Part shown: positions 17,753 through 26,869 of the stretch, piece after piece
Layout of the letters: each line of letters opens with the position of its first letter
Position numbering within the stretch: the stretch's first letter is position 1
Assembly: GCA_965203605.1 (NCBI GenBank)
Contig: OZ241902.1
Span: 4,774,001 to 4,838,000 of the forward strand
Direction of reading: 5' to 3'
Length of the DNA stretch: 64,000 nucleotides
DNA from: JAPOUP01 sp965203605
Lineage (GTDB): Bacteria > Pseudomonadota > Alphaproteobacteria > Rhodobacterales > Rhodobacteraceae
Made by a program: the position numbers and the translations under genes
Notes under the pieces: model-generated
What the model was told of the DNA's origin: nothing
The model's database searches: none
Seen by the model: only the letters and a program-made list of their open reading frames with translations

Positions 17753-20700
17753 TGCGCCTGCGTCAATTGCACCTCGACCGCTTCGGGCATTTCACCGATC
17801 ACACTTTCGATTTCGATAAGGCCAACGGATCTTCCGACTTCCACATCATCCATGGTCGGAATGAATCCGGGAAAACAACGGCGAAGGAAGCTGTTCTGCG
17901 TCTTTTCTACGGCTTCCCGACACGGGAACCCTATGCTTTCAAGCACCAGCGCCCGAACCTACGCGTGTCGGCCCTGCTGGAGTTGAACGATGGTTCAAGA
18001 CGGTTCACCCGACTTCCAAAGCGCATTGGAGCGCTCTTGGATGAGAATGGCACGCCTGTCCCGGAAACCGCTCTGACTGTGCATCTAGGCGGGTTGGTGG
18101 AGGAGGACTACCGCAAGCTGCTTTGCCTTGACGACGACACCATTGAACGCGGCGGGGAGGAGATCGCTCAAGCGAAGGGCGACATCGGCCGGCTTTTATT
18201 CTCGGCCGCCGCCGGCGTTGCCGATCTAAGCACCGTGCTTGACAGAGTGCGCGACGAAGCCGACGAACTCTGGCGCAAACGTGCGAGCAAGACGCACATA
18301 GCCGGATTAAAGCGGGAAATCACTGAAGTTGAAAGGGAGATTCGTGCCCGCGACGTCTCGGCCAATGCGTGGCGTGCGCTGAAAGAAGCGGTCTCGGCGG
18401 CACAGGATCATGAAACCGCCGCCCGCAGGGCCCGCGACGAACTGAAGCGCACCATGGTGCAGGTAGAGGTCAAACGCAGATCCTTGCCACTTCTGGCGGA
18501 CGTCGACAGGCTCGATGGCAAGATCGCACCCTATACCAAATACCCCAAGCGACTGAATTTCGAACCTTTGAGACTGGACGACCTGCTGAAGAGCGATGCG
18601 CGCGCCCGCGCTGACGTGGAACATGTCACGGCACAGATCGATGGTCTGAAAGAAGCGCTGGTCGGGATCCAGCGCGAGCCGGAACTGTTGCCTTTGCTTG
18701 ACTGGCTTGATGACCTTGAAGAACTGCGAAGCCGCGACGCCACGGCACGGCTTGATCTAGACCGTCGCCGCCTTGCGGCCGCCGAACACAAAGCTGAAAT
18801 GGCAAGCGCGACCAAAGATATGGAGGCTGTGGAAGGCACCGACCCTAACGATCTTGTTCTGTCTGCGGCAGGAATCGGGGAGATCGAATCCGCCTGCACC
18901 ACGCTCCGGGATGCGGAGCGCGCCGTCGAGATTGAAAACACGGAAATCGCCACTCTGAAGGAACAACTCGCGACCTTACGGGTTGAGCACAGGCTACTGG
19001 CGGAGAAGACATCGCCTGGCAAAGGCATCGGCGAGATTCTGGCACAACATGACGCCGAACAATTGGCAACGGTTCACGCGAGAGCCCGGCAGATGATCGA
19101 AGCGGCCGAAGCCAGCCACCGCTGCGCACTTGAAGCCCTGTCAAGAGGATCCACGAGCTTCGACGCGCTGCCGGTTTCCTCCATGACGCCGGCACAGGCC
19201 CGCGCCCTGTTCAACGATCATGAGGCATTGGCAAACAGAATCGCGAATGAGGAAGAGAAACTGGCCCAACATAAGGTCATGCTGGCGGCAAACAAGGCCC
19301 AGGTCGATCATCTCCTGCGAAGCGTGCCGGTCACCTCTGACCATGAAGCGAACGAGCTGCAAAGGCGGCGCGACCGGAGCTGGGCAGAGCACCGTGGCGC
19401 ATTGACCGAAGAGAGCGCTGACGCTTTCGAAGTGGCGATGAGGGAAGTTGATGCGGTCATGCAGCGACGGCTCACGCACGCGCAGGATCTGGGCCAATTG
19501 CGCCAGATCGAACGGGCGCAGGCGGAAACGGCATCCTATGTGGAAGAAACAGCCAAACGGCTCAACGACCTGCGCGACCGGAAGAAGGCAATGGCAGCCC
19601 AAGTGGATGCATCCGCTTCCCAGATCGGCCTTCCAGTGCCGATGCCTCCAGCCGACTGGAGCGACTGGGTTGCCGCGCATGAAGCGGCCAACGAAGCGCA
19701 ACGCTCGCTTGTGCGAACCCGTGCCGCCCATAGAGCCGACTTGGAGCGAGCGGACCGGCTTCTGGAGGCGTTGCGCCCGCTGGTCGAACTGGACGATCCG
19801 GAATTCGACGCGGCTCTGTCACGAGCCCGAGACATTGCCAGGGCCGTTCAGGAACAGGCTGATGCTGTTCAGCGTGCGAAGGGCAAATTCGACCGTGATG
19901 AGGCAGAACTCAACAGGCGGAAAGCCCGTCTCAAAAGGCTGCAGGCATCGGTGATGAAGTCGGAGCATGAATTCGTGGAGATCGTCACGGATCGGCTGCG
20001 TGGATCGGTGCTGCCATCAGCCCTGCGCACGTCCATCGAGCCCTTGCGGAAACTGCGCGAGGCATCAATCAGGCTGGCCGACATCATGCAGCGCATCAAG
20101 ACGATGGAATCGGACCAGGCACGGTTTGCGGAAGAGATGGCGAAACTCGCCGCCACTCATGCCGTGACGGAATCGAGAGATCCTGTTGATATCTTTGCCG
20201 GACTTCGCCTCCGTGCCAAAGCCGCACAGGAGAGCGAGAAGGAGTTCGAGCGCTTGGTCGGCCTGATTGAGAGAGCTGAGTGCGAACTGACGGAAGGCAA
20301 GAAGCGGCTTGACGATATCCGTCTGGAAGTGAGCGCTTTAAGCCGGATATTTCCGCCCGGAACAGTGGTGGATACGATCGAGGACCTGCGTCAGGCCACC
20401 GCCATAGCCGTGGAGGTCATCGAAAACCGCACCGCACGGGCCAGGTGCGAGGCAGAGCTGCTGCGTGAACTTTCCACGCCCGATCTGGACGCCACCCGGG
20501 CCCTGTTTGCCGGAATCGATGCGGCGACTCTCGATGCAAAGGCCGAATGCCTCGCCGTTGACTTCGACAGTGCGGAAGCGGCTCTTACCAAAGCAATCGA
20601 AGCCCGTGTCACCGCTGAAAGGGAGCTGTCCCAAGTCACAGGCGACGTCGGCGTCGCCATGCTGAATGAGCGCAAAGTGATGCTGGAACTCCAATTGGAA

Positions 20701-21186
20701 GATGTGGCGGTCGACCATCTGGAACTGCATCTCGGGCACCAGATGGCGGAGCGGGCGATCCGCCGCTATCGCGACACGCACCGAAGTTCGATGATGTCGG
20801 CAACCGAACGGAGCTTCGCTACGCTGACCAGAGGCGCTTACTCGCGGCTTGACAGCCAGCAGGAACGCGACGGCGAAACCCTTTTGGCCTTTGACGCTGG
20901 AAACACCGCAAAGCGGGTCTCGGAGATGTCGAAAGGCACCCGCTTCCAGCTGTATCTGGCGCTGCGGGCCGCCGCGCATGAACAACTCGTTGCTCAGGGT
21001 GTGTGCCTGCCATTCTTCTGCGACGACATTTTCGAAACCTTCGACGAAGAGCGTACCAGCGCGGCCTGCCGCATGATGGAGCGGATCGGAGGTTCAGGTC
21101 AGGCGATCTACTTTACCCATCATCGCCATGTCGTCGACATCGCACTCGCCGAATGCGATACCGCGCCCGTCGTACACGAACTGTAA
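17752..21186 (+). CDS. SbcC/YhaN-like SMC-type ATPase
   Basis: An 1144-residue ABC-type ATPase with a split head and a long coiled coil. Walker A GRNESGKTT is at residues 35-43. The YhaN-type segments LCLDDDTIERGGEEIAQAKG and RLLFSAAAGVADL follow. Residues of about 190-1000 are dominated by heptad-like Glu/Arg/Ala-rich coiled coil. Near the end come the signature-like MSKGTRFQLYLALR, Walker B LPFFCDDIFETFD (from residue 1086) and the H-loop IYFTHHRH. All ATPase motifs are intact and the length is in the usual range. It should bind DNA ends together with the YhaO-like partner. The last 70 or so codons and about 80 bases of downstream sequence are duplicated at 42984-43280. Confidence 0.9.
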   Translation: MRLRQLHLDRFGHFTDHTFDFDKANGSSDFHIIHGRNESGKTTAKEAVLRLFYGFPTREPYAFKHQRPNLRVSALLELNDGSRRFTRLPKRIGALLDENGTPVPETALTVHLGGLVEEDYRKLLCLDDDTIERGGEEIAQAKGDIGRLLFSAAAGVADLSTVLDRVRDEADELWRKRASKTHIAGLKREITEVEREIRARDVSANAWRALKEAVSAAQDHETAARRARDELKRTMVQVEVKRRSLPLLADVDRLDGKIAPYTKYPKRLNFEPLRLDDLLKSDARARADVEHVTAQIDGLKEALVGIQREPELLPLLDWLDDLEELRSRDATARLDLDRRRLAAAEHKAEMASATKDMEAVEGTDPNDLVLSAAGIGEIESACTTLRDAERAVEIENTEIATLKEQLATLRVEHRLLAEKTSPGKGIGEILAQHDAEQLATVHARARQMIEAAEASHRCALEALSRGSTSFDALPVSSMTPAQARALFNDHEALANRIANEEEKLAQHKVMLAANKAQVDHLLRSVPVTSDHEANELQRRRDRSWAEHRGALTEESADAFEVAMREVDAVMQRRLTHAQDLGQLRQIERAQAETASYVEETAKRLNDLRDRKKAMAAQVDASASQIGLPVPMPPADWSDWVAAHEAANEAQRSLVRTRAAHRADLERADRLLEALRPLVELDDPEFDAALSRARDIARAVQEQADAVQRAKGKFDRDEAELNRRKARLKRLQASVMKSEHEFVEIVTDRLRGSVLPSALRTSIEPLRKLREASIRLADIMQRIKTMESDQARFAEEMAKLAATHAVTESRDPVDIFAGLRLRAKAAQESEKEFERLVGLIERAECELTEGKKRLDDIRLEVSALSRIFPPGTVVDTIEDLRQATAIAVEVIENRTARARCEAELLRELSTPDLDATRALFAGIDAATLDAKAECLAVDFDSAEAALTKAIEARVTAERELSQVTGDVGVAMLNERKVMLELQLEDVAVDHLELHLGHQMAERAIRRYRDTHRSSMMSATERSFATLTRGAYSRLDSQQERDGETLLAFDAGNTAKRVSEMSKGTRFQLYLALRAAAHEQLVAQGVCLPFFCDDIFETFDEERTSAACRMMERIGGSGQAIYFTHHRHVVDIALAECDTAPVVHEL

Positions 21187-21267
21187 ATGACGCCCATGCC
21201 AGATCGCTAGCGGAACATCTGTCGCTTTGGTGTTGTTTTCCCAGTGGCAACATTGGCTGGCGCGTGG
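20971..21267 (+). repeat. segment duplicated at 42984-43280
   Basis: The last 215 or so bases of yhaN plus 80 bases of 3' flank recur 22 kb away in the same orientation. Long runs are identical (for example around GCGGCCTGCCGCATGATGGA and the word GGTGTTGTTTTCCCAGTGGC), with scattered substitutions and one single-base insertion in the copy. Confidence 0.9.
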
Positions 21268-21306
21268 CCGCGTATATTTTGGACATCAGGAATGAAAGGC
21301 CCCACT

Positions 21307-21719
21307 TCCATTTCGAAGTGCAACACCGGCCATTCCCTCCGCTCGGGCGGAGCCCGAGCGGAGGGAACGGTCAGAAGGCGGGGATTCCGATCGTTCGGGC
21401 ACCGCGGATCCGACGCCGGAACGGCTGGAATCCCGTCTGTCGGGAGATTATCAGAGCTTTCTGGGCAGCGCCCTCACCGCGTCTCACCGTGGCTGTATCC
21501 CAAACCGCCGCCGATCCGCTGGTTCTCCCGCCAGACCGTCGACCGGTCGCGGCCGAGTTGACGGGTGATCGCCACTCCGAAAGCCCGCTTTCCAACAGCG
21601 CGTGAATCTGGCATCTGTCATTCTCGGTCAGGTGGCGATGGCCCTCGGGTATGGCGGTCTCTCCTGTGTCGATACAGGGACCGTCACCACCGGCATTAGT
21701 GTTGCATTTCAGGGTGGAA
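21307..21719 (-). mobile_element. internally deleted IS30-family element
   Basis: A 413-bp relict with both ends. The terminal repeats at 21307-21327 and 21699-21719 match in 16 of 21 positions when inverted (GTGTTGCAYTTC, then a variable quartet, then TGGAA), and all five mismatches are transitions. From the left end on the minus strand it reads the start of an IS30 transposase: HRHLTENDRCQIHALLESGL, then, after a one-base frameshift, AITRQLGRDRSTVWREN (the HTH), then GLGYSHGE. The central and catalytic parts are deleted. A perfect 14-bp hairpin lies near the right end. It can no longer move by itself. Confidence 0.8.
21335..21365. repeat. perfect 14-bp hairpin in IS30 relict
   Basis: CCCTCCGCTCGGGC (21335-21348), loop GGA, and the exact complementary arm (21352-21365). 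There is no T-run. It may have blocked readthrough transcription into the element; it survives although the coding part around it is ruined. Confidence 0.7.
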
Positions 21720-22191
21720 TGGTGCTCCTGATATGACGCAAGGCTTGCGGCGGTGGCAACCATCGTCGACTCGACTTTCCCGGTGGTTTAGTCCCTCAAC
21801 AGTTGCGGCTTTGGTAGCAGGATCAGGCATCGTCGTTGGCTCAACCCAGCGTCAGCCAAACGGACGCCACGACGATTCTTGCGGTTTGCGCCACCTTTAC
21901 GAACCCAAGAAGCAGATGTCGGGGAAAATCGGCACAGCTGTATGTTGCATTGACAGTTTCCTGTCCGCGGGATGAAACTCAACGGGGCAGGCAGAGCGCC
22001 CTTGGGGAGGCCTTGTGCCCGCTTGGTCGCCCCCATAGGCTCTCGAATCAATGGAACGGACGCCGTCCCGGGCGGAATCCCTCGGTTGGAGACCACGAAA
22101 TCCACCACTGCTTCGGACTGGAGCTCGGAAATGCCACTTCACAGACCGTGCGCCTGAAATCCAAAATCGATTGACGGAAAAGGACAGAGCC

Positions 22192-23838
22192 ATGCGGGAA
22201 AACACAATTGTCTCAGCAAGCGACAGACAAGGATTTGACCGTCGTTTTTATGCGGACAACCCTGATCTGACTGTCTTTCGTCCGACTTCAAGCCAGGATG
22301 TGGTTGCCGCAATGAAACAAATTGCCGCGAACGATCCCGCAGCCATTGGACACAAGGTCCAGATCGCCGGCGGTCGTCATTGTTACGAGGGCTTTGTCTA
22401 TAACAGTGATACAAAGTACATAATCGACGTTACCGGTCTCCGGCAGTTTGGGATTGTTTCCATTGGAGACCAAGCTGGCGTAGTCTATATAGGTAGCGGA
22501 TACGGTAACTGGGACATGTACCGCATGATGCAGAACGTCTATGGAAAGACCCTTCCGGCAGGTTCCTGCTATTCGGTCGGATTGGGCGGTCATCTGACTG
22601 GTGGAGGATATGGAATATTGTCCCGTCTGGCTGGTTTGACCATAGACTACATCTATGGATTCGAAGTCGTAATGGACTATAGTGAAAGAGGCCCTGAAAC
22701 GAAAACTGTAACCCGTGACAGCACTGACCAGCAGGATTTGGACATCTATTGGGCTCTTCGCGGAATTGGTGGCGGGCAGATTGGTGTGATCACGAAGTAT
22801 TATTTTGTTCTGGATGATCTCCCGACTTCGCCGAGCCTTATGGCAACAACGTCCTTCAGCTGGGATTGGGATCAGGACGGCACCACTCTCATCGAGCAGA
22901 AGTTTAGGGATCTGGTAAACACGTTTTACAAAATCTTCTGCGACCAACACGAAGATACTTGGAATGTATGGGCGGCGTTTCACGCAAATCATATCGAGTC
23001 ACGCAGGCTTTCGTGTCCGGCAATAATCTTCAATCCGGCGGGTTCCGGTGTCAGCGACGAGGCGTTCCGCCTCAAAGTTGATCAGCTGATTTCTGATTGG
23101 ACCGAACAATTTAATGCTGTTGTGCCACTTTCGGCGCAGGACCATCGGATCAACGGTCACCCTTGCATCTCTTCTAGAAGTCTGATTGGGATCGCTGTGC
23201 CTGAAGAAACAGCGCAACCGGCCGCTCGATTCTTCAGTTACCTTGACGGGACGCAGCAACTGAACGGGTCGGGAGACAACCAGCACTGCAAGTACAAGTC
23301 AGCTTATCATAACACCCCTATTGAGCCTCAGATGCTCAGTGCGATGTACGCAGGCCTGACGAAAAAGGTTGACGGAATCGATCTGTCTCAGGCGCTTGTC
23401 CAAATGGACTCCTATGGTGGCAAGATAAACGAGATCGGAGCGGCGGAAACCCCAATTCCACAGCGCAATTCCACGATCAAGTTGCAGTATCAAACATATT
23501 GGAAGACACCGGACCTGCTTCCTTACCAGACAGACAAAGAGATTGAAAAGAAGCAGCTAGACTGGATCAACTCGATGTATTCAAATGTCTATGCGGCCAC
23601 AGGTGGCATCCCGGTCAACCAAAACAATCCGGCGTTTGATGATGTCGTAACCACCGATGGATGTTACTTTAACTATCCCGACATCTTTATCGGCAGCAGG
23701 ATTGAAGGAACGGCGGATGTCGAACAGGCTTGGGAGCTTTACTTTGGCACCACCAATTCCGAACGTCTCCATCAAATAGCTTCCGAATGCAATCCGTCGG
23801 GTTGGTTCACAAACTCGCAAACTTTCCAGTATAAATGA
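22192..23838 (+). CDS. bicovalent-type FAD oxidase
   Basis: A 548-residue flavoprotein of the FAD_binding_4 plus berberine-bridge (BBE) family. Both residues used for double covalent FAD linkage are in place: His63 in AGGRHCYEG (8-alpha-histidyl site) and Cys126 in GSCYSVGLGGH (6-S-cysteinyl site), the latter followed by LTGGGYG. The C-terminal BBE-like part has GCYFNYPD and a WELYFGTTNSERL segment, the usual arrangement. Such enzymes oxidise oligosaccharide C1 hydroxyls, polyketide sugars or alkaloids, with O2 giving H2O2. No signal peptide is visible, so it should be cytoplasmic. The gene is visibly richer in A and T than its neighbours and stands alone, which suggests horizontal acquisition. 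The start follows AAAAGGA. The substrate is unknown. Confidence 0.88.
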   Translation: MRENTIVSASDRQGFDRRFYADNPDLTVFRPTSSQDVVAAMKQIAANDPAAIGHKVQIAGGRHCYEGFVYNSDTKYIIDVTGLRQFGIVSIGDQAGVVYIGSGYGNWDMYRMMQNVYGKTLPAGSCYSVGLGGHLTGGGYGILSRLAGLTIDYIYGFEVVMDYSERGPETKTVTRDSTDQQDLDIYWALRGIGGGQIGVITKYYFVLDDLPTSPSLMATTSFSWDWDQDGTTLIEQKFRDLVNTFYKIFCDQHEDTWNVWAAFHANHIESRRLSCPAIIFNPAGSGVSDEAFRLKVDQLISDWTEQFNAVVPLSAQDHRINGHPCISSRSLIGIAVPEETAQPAARFFSYLDGTQQLNGSGDNQHCKYKSAYHNTPIEPQMLSAMYAGLTKKVDGIDLSQALVQMDSYGGKINEIGAAETPIPQRNSTIKLQYQTYWKTPDLLPYQTDKEIEKKQLDWINSMYSNVYAATGGIPVNQNNPAFDDVVTTDGCYFNYPDIFIGSRIEGTADVEQAWELYFGTTNSERLHQIASECNPSGWFTNSQTFQYK

Positions 23839-24003
23839 TCGACTGCTGAGCTGTTATCGAAATTGACTCGAGAAGTGGCTGTCGCGTCGAGGAATGCAAC
23901 ATTCAGCGGCGGCTCTTCACTACGCGCAATCGATCTTCAGGGTTGCATAACTATGTAAACCCTGCTAGTTTGCGGCACTTGTAGACAGTCGTTCAGGTGA
24001 CCT

Positions 24004-24774
24004 GTGAAAGACAGCGGAATCCCCAGGAAACGGGTAGGCGCAATCGACAGGACATTGCAGATACTCGATGTCCTGACGGAGCGTGTTAAGCCGATGAATG
24101 CCTATGAATTGGCGCGCGTGCTAGGTGCACCCGCCTCGACCGTCTACAAAATCACCGAAGAGTTGGTCGATCGTGCGATGCTTGTCCGCGGCAACGACGG
24201 CATGCTGTGGCTTGGGCCACGCCTCATGCGTTACGGCTTGACCTATCGCGCAAAGATGGATGCGTTCGCCGACGCCAAACGGGAAATGGAGCGGCTTTGC
24301 GCCGAGGTCGGGGAAACGGTGCAGATCTGTGTCCGCGACGAGGACATGATGAGCGTCATCGCAATGGTCCGCGGCAAAGGGCACTTCAACGTCGCGTCCG
24401 AGGTCGGTACGCGGGTTCCGCTGAATTGGACGGCATCGGGTCGCCTATTGCTTGGACATCTTCCAGCCGAAGAGCGGCGCACGATTTTCTCCCTTACGGC
24501 TCGGCCGTCCGAAACGGGGCTAGCCGAAACCGACCCGGACCGATTGACTCAAGTGTCGGGTGATGAATTCAAGGCACGTGTTGCCGTTCAGATGGGTGCA
24601 TCGGAATATGCCGTCGCCTGCATCGCGTCACCGATCTGTGACGAACGAGGGGCATGTATCGCCACCATCTCGATCGTGCTGCCGGAATCGCGTACGCGTG
24701 CGGAGTTGCCGCAATTGATCCAGGCTGTGACCAATGCCGCCCAAAACGTTGACCGTACCGTATTGTTAGGTTGA
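24004..24774 (+). CDS. IclR-family transcriptional regulator
   Basis: A 256-residue regulator. The N-terminal winged HTH (about residues 12-70) reads AIDRTLQILDVLTERVKPMNAYE...LGAPASTVYKITEEL. The effector-binding IclR domain follows, with WTASGRLLLGHLPAEERR and, further on, YAVACIASPICDERGACIATISIVLP. The GTG at 24004 is chosen because the family typically starts about 12 residues before the HTH. The gene converges on the catabolic operon encoded on the minus strand and is the nearest regulator to it, so it likely controls that operon; a 15-bp palindrome at the operon promoter (33335-33349) is a suitable operator. Confidence 0.93.
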   Translation: MKDSGIPRKRVGAIDRTLQILDVLTERVKPMNAYELARVLGAPASTVYKITEELVDRAMLVRGNDGMLWLGPRLMRYGLTYRAKMDAFADAKREMERLCAEVGETVQICVRDEDMMSVIAMVRGKGHFNVASEVGTRVPLNWTASGRLLLGHLPAEERRTIFSLTARPSETGLAETDPDRLTQVSGDEFKARVAVQMGASEYAVACIASPICDERGACIATISIVLPESRTRAELPQLIQAVTNAAQNVDRTVLLG

Positions 24775-25178
24775 TGCCCTCGCTTTCGACCGAAGGACGT
24801 CGATGGTCGCTCATCTTTACAGGGAAACGTGACTTGACGGAGCCGTCGGATCGAAACCGACTGCAGCAACCTTTCGGACAAGGTCGCAGCTGTGCTCTGG
24901 TTCCCCGGACCAATGGCGCGGTCATCCAGTGATCGAAGCGCAACTGGTGCCCGTCGCGTTCGCCAGCTTCTTCTAACCTTACATCGGCAAGAACTCGATC
25001 GCAAAAGCACCATGTGACAGGCTGCGTGCCCAGCGGCCGTCCCGCTGCTTCTGCCGGAGGGGCACTGGCCGTTCAAGCAAATCCGGTGGACGTGTCGGTG
25101 GCGCGGCACAGCAGGATCGACGGAGACTGCGCTGCAGCGGTTCATTCCGTCGTCGGCGTGGTCGCGGCGACATGAACG
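24775..25178. other. convergent intergenic region
   Basis: About 400 bases between the ends of the IclR gene and the SelA-like gene. No gene, hairpin with T-run or repeat is clear to me, although a bidirectional terminator would be expected. Confidence 0.4.
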
Positions 25179-26384
25179 TCAACGCGCTCCAACCTCGGCG
25201 TCGCCCCATGACAGGTATCCGTCTGTTCCGCCGTTTCGCGCCGACGCAAGGTCTTCCGGTATCCGACCGAGCGCTGCACCATTCGTCAGCAATTCGCGAA
25301 GTGCGTTTGCCACGACCTCGGCCTGACCGGGCTTGAGATTGCACGGATCGAGCTGGAAATAACCAAGCTCCACCTCGTGATTGCGCACGATGATCGGGGT
25401 CTGGCGACTGGCCAAGGCGGATGCGATGCCAGAGGCATCCGCTCCTAGGATCCGGGCGTCGATCCTTACCTCCAGGCGATCAAGCGGGTTGCCGGTGGGA
25501 TCAGCTACAGGTCGCGCCGCGACCCCGTCGATTCCGTCAAGCGCCTCGCTCCAGAGGTCCAGTGCAGCCTGTTCCCGCTTCCTGATCCCGGCGTGGTCGC
25601 GGGTCTCCCATGCCTCAAGTGCGGCGATCGCACCGCCGATGCTCTCCTTGCCTATCTTCATGCCCCGACCAATGCCGATGTTCTGCAAGTAGGCGGCGCG
25701 CACTAGGTTGCGCCGACCAGCAACGATGCCAGAAGTCGGGCCGCCGAGGAACTTGTGGCCTGAATAAATGACCAGATCTGCGCCATCGGCTAGAAATCCC
25801 CGCAGGTCATATTCCGATGCCGCATCCACGATTACCGGCACATCAGCTTCGTGCGCGATCTCGGCAAAGCGCCTAAGGGGAATCTGGCCGTAGTGGACGA
25901 CATGGTGCGAAACGACGTACAGGGCGGACGAAACCTCTGGTCCCAGGGCCTTTCGAAGCGAATGGTCGGTGCACAGTGTCGACTGACCGACAGGAAGAAC
26001 TTTGGCGCCGGCCAGTTCGATCGATAGAGACACCGGCGCGCCATAGTGGCAAAGATGGCCCAACTGAACTGCGACCTTGGACTTTGGGCCGGGACTGCAG
26101 GGCAGTCCCTCGGCGAGACCGGGATCCATGCCGGTGATGCATCCTGCAACGGACAGGCTTATCCCCGCCGAGGCGCACGCCGTCATGAACCCGGCCTCCG
26201 CGCCGGTGAGCCGTTCGATCACCTGACTTGCACGGGACTGCAATTCATGCATGTTGACGAAGTGGCCCATCATTGCGGCAGTGGCCTCGCGGACAGCATG
26301 AGTTGCAGTCGAGGCGCCGAGGCTGGTCATGGTGCCGGAGACATTGATTATGGGGGTTAGCCCGAGAGGCGGCGTGTCGGTCAT
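25179..26384 (-). CDS. SelA-like PLP-dependent enzyme
   Basis: A 401-residue fold-type I PLP enzyme of the SelA-related group (as in D-glucosaminate-6-phosphate ammonia-lyase DgaE and EF_0838-type proteins), not a selenocysteine synthase. The N-terminal PIINVSGTMTSLGAS matches the family. The PLP lysine is in YSGHKFLGGPTSG (about K211), with the ring-binding aspartate in VIVDAASEYD (about D187). Family members eliminate ammonia or water from amino acids and amino sugar acids. It is the last gene of the operon. The ATG at 26384 is chosen over 26390 because it overlaps the RidA stop by four bases (ATGA) and GGAG lies eight bases upstream. Next to an amidohydrolase and RidA it most likely deaminates the amine released by the amidohydrolase. 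Confidence 0.88.
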   Translation of the reverse strand: MTDTPPLGLTPIINVSGTMTSLGASTATHAVREATAAMMGHFVNMHELQSRASQVIERLTGAEAGFMTACASAGISLSVAGCITGMDPGLAEGLPCSPGPKSKVAVQLGHLCHYGAPVSLSIELAGAKVLPVGQSTLCTDHSLRKALGPEVSSALYVVSHHVVHYGQIPLRRFAEIAHEADVPVIVDAASEYDLRGFLADGADLVIYSGHKFLGGPTSGIVAGRRNLVRAAYLQNIGIGRGMKIGKESIGGAIAALEAWETRDHAGIRKREQAALDLWSEALDGIDGVAARPVADPTGNPLDRLEVRIDARILGADASGIASALASRQTPIIVRNHEVELGYFQLDPCNLKPGQAEVVANALRELLTNGAALGRIPEDLASARNGGTDGYLSWGDAEVGAR

Positions 26385-26869
26385 TGCCATGTCTCCAGTG
26401 AGAAGATCCCTTCAATCTCCACGGTGATCTGATTGGGCAGCGACCCTACCCCGAAGGAGGAGCGTGCATGAACGCCCCGGGGACCGAACACCTCGGTGAG
26501 AAGCGTGGACGCTCCGTCGATCACGTAGGGATGATCCTCGAATTCGGGCGTCGCGTTCACAAGACCGAGAAGCTTGATCACGCCCGTGACCGCGTCAAGC
26601 GTTCCGAGCGCGGACCTGAGCGCGGCAAGCATGTTGATCGACACCAGCCTGGCATGCTCGCGAGCTGTCTCTGCGTCAATGTCGCGCCCGACTTTGCCAC
26701 GCAGCAGCGTGCCGTCAGCCATCACCGGACCTTGCCCCGATACATAAGCCAAGCCAGCATGCAATCGGAAATTACAGAATGCGCCAACGGGTGACGGCGG
26801 CCCGTTGGGAACCTTGATTCCAAGGTGAGCAAGCCTGGCTTCCGGGGTTTGGACTTCAGTCATTGGCAT
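26381..26869 (-). CDS. RidA-family (YjgF) protein
   Basis: A 162-residue protein of the YjgF/YER057c/UK114 superfamily; the family is named for hydrolysis of enamine/imine intermediates released by PLP enzymes. Visible family features are GLAYVSGQGP near residue 40, the D-AETAREHARL helix, NMLAALRSALGTLDAVTGVIKL, and the C-terminal GARSSFGVGSLPNQITVEIE-like segment (RSSFGVGSLPNQITVEIEG), in which the arginine is the usual carboxylate-binding residue. It is longer than classic RidA at both ends. The start at 26869 follows GGAAATTTG; ATG 26863 is the alternative. It overlaps the DppF-like gene upstream and the SelA-like gene downstream, so all three are translationally coupled, fitting a role in clearing the product of the latter. 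Confidence 0.88.
   Translation of the reverse strand: MPMTEVQTPEARLAHLGIKVPNGPPSPVGAFCNFRLHAGLAYVSGQGPVMADGTLLRGKVGRDIDAETAREHARLVSINMLAALRSALGTLDAVTGVIKLLGLVNATPEFEDHPYVIDGASTLLTEVFGPRGVHARSSFGVGSLPNQITVEIEGIFSLETWQ

Larger units (their letters stand above)
21187..22191. other. deleted IS30 element and flanks
   Basis: Holds the tail of the duplicated segment, the IS30 derivative at 21307-21719 and about 470 bases of unassigned sequence. The ribosome site AAAAGGA of the next gene is at 22178-22184. Confidence 0.5.

Noticed and set aside
21335..21365. Rho-independent terminator of yhaN
   Set aside because: The hairpin is strong, but it lies 150 bases downstream inside the IS30 relict and has no T-run.
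25179..26384. Selenocysteine synthase (selA)
   Set aside because: The sequence fits the SelA-related lyase group; no selB, selD or tRNA-Sec lies nearby and the operon is catabolic.
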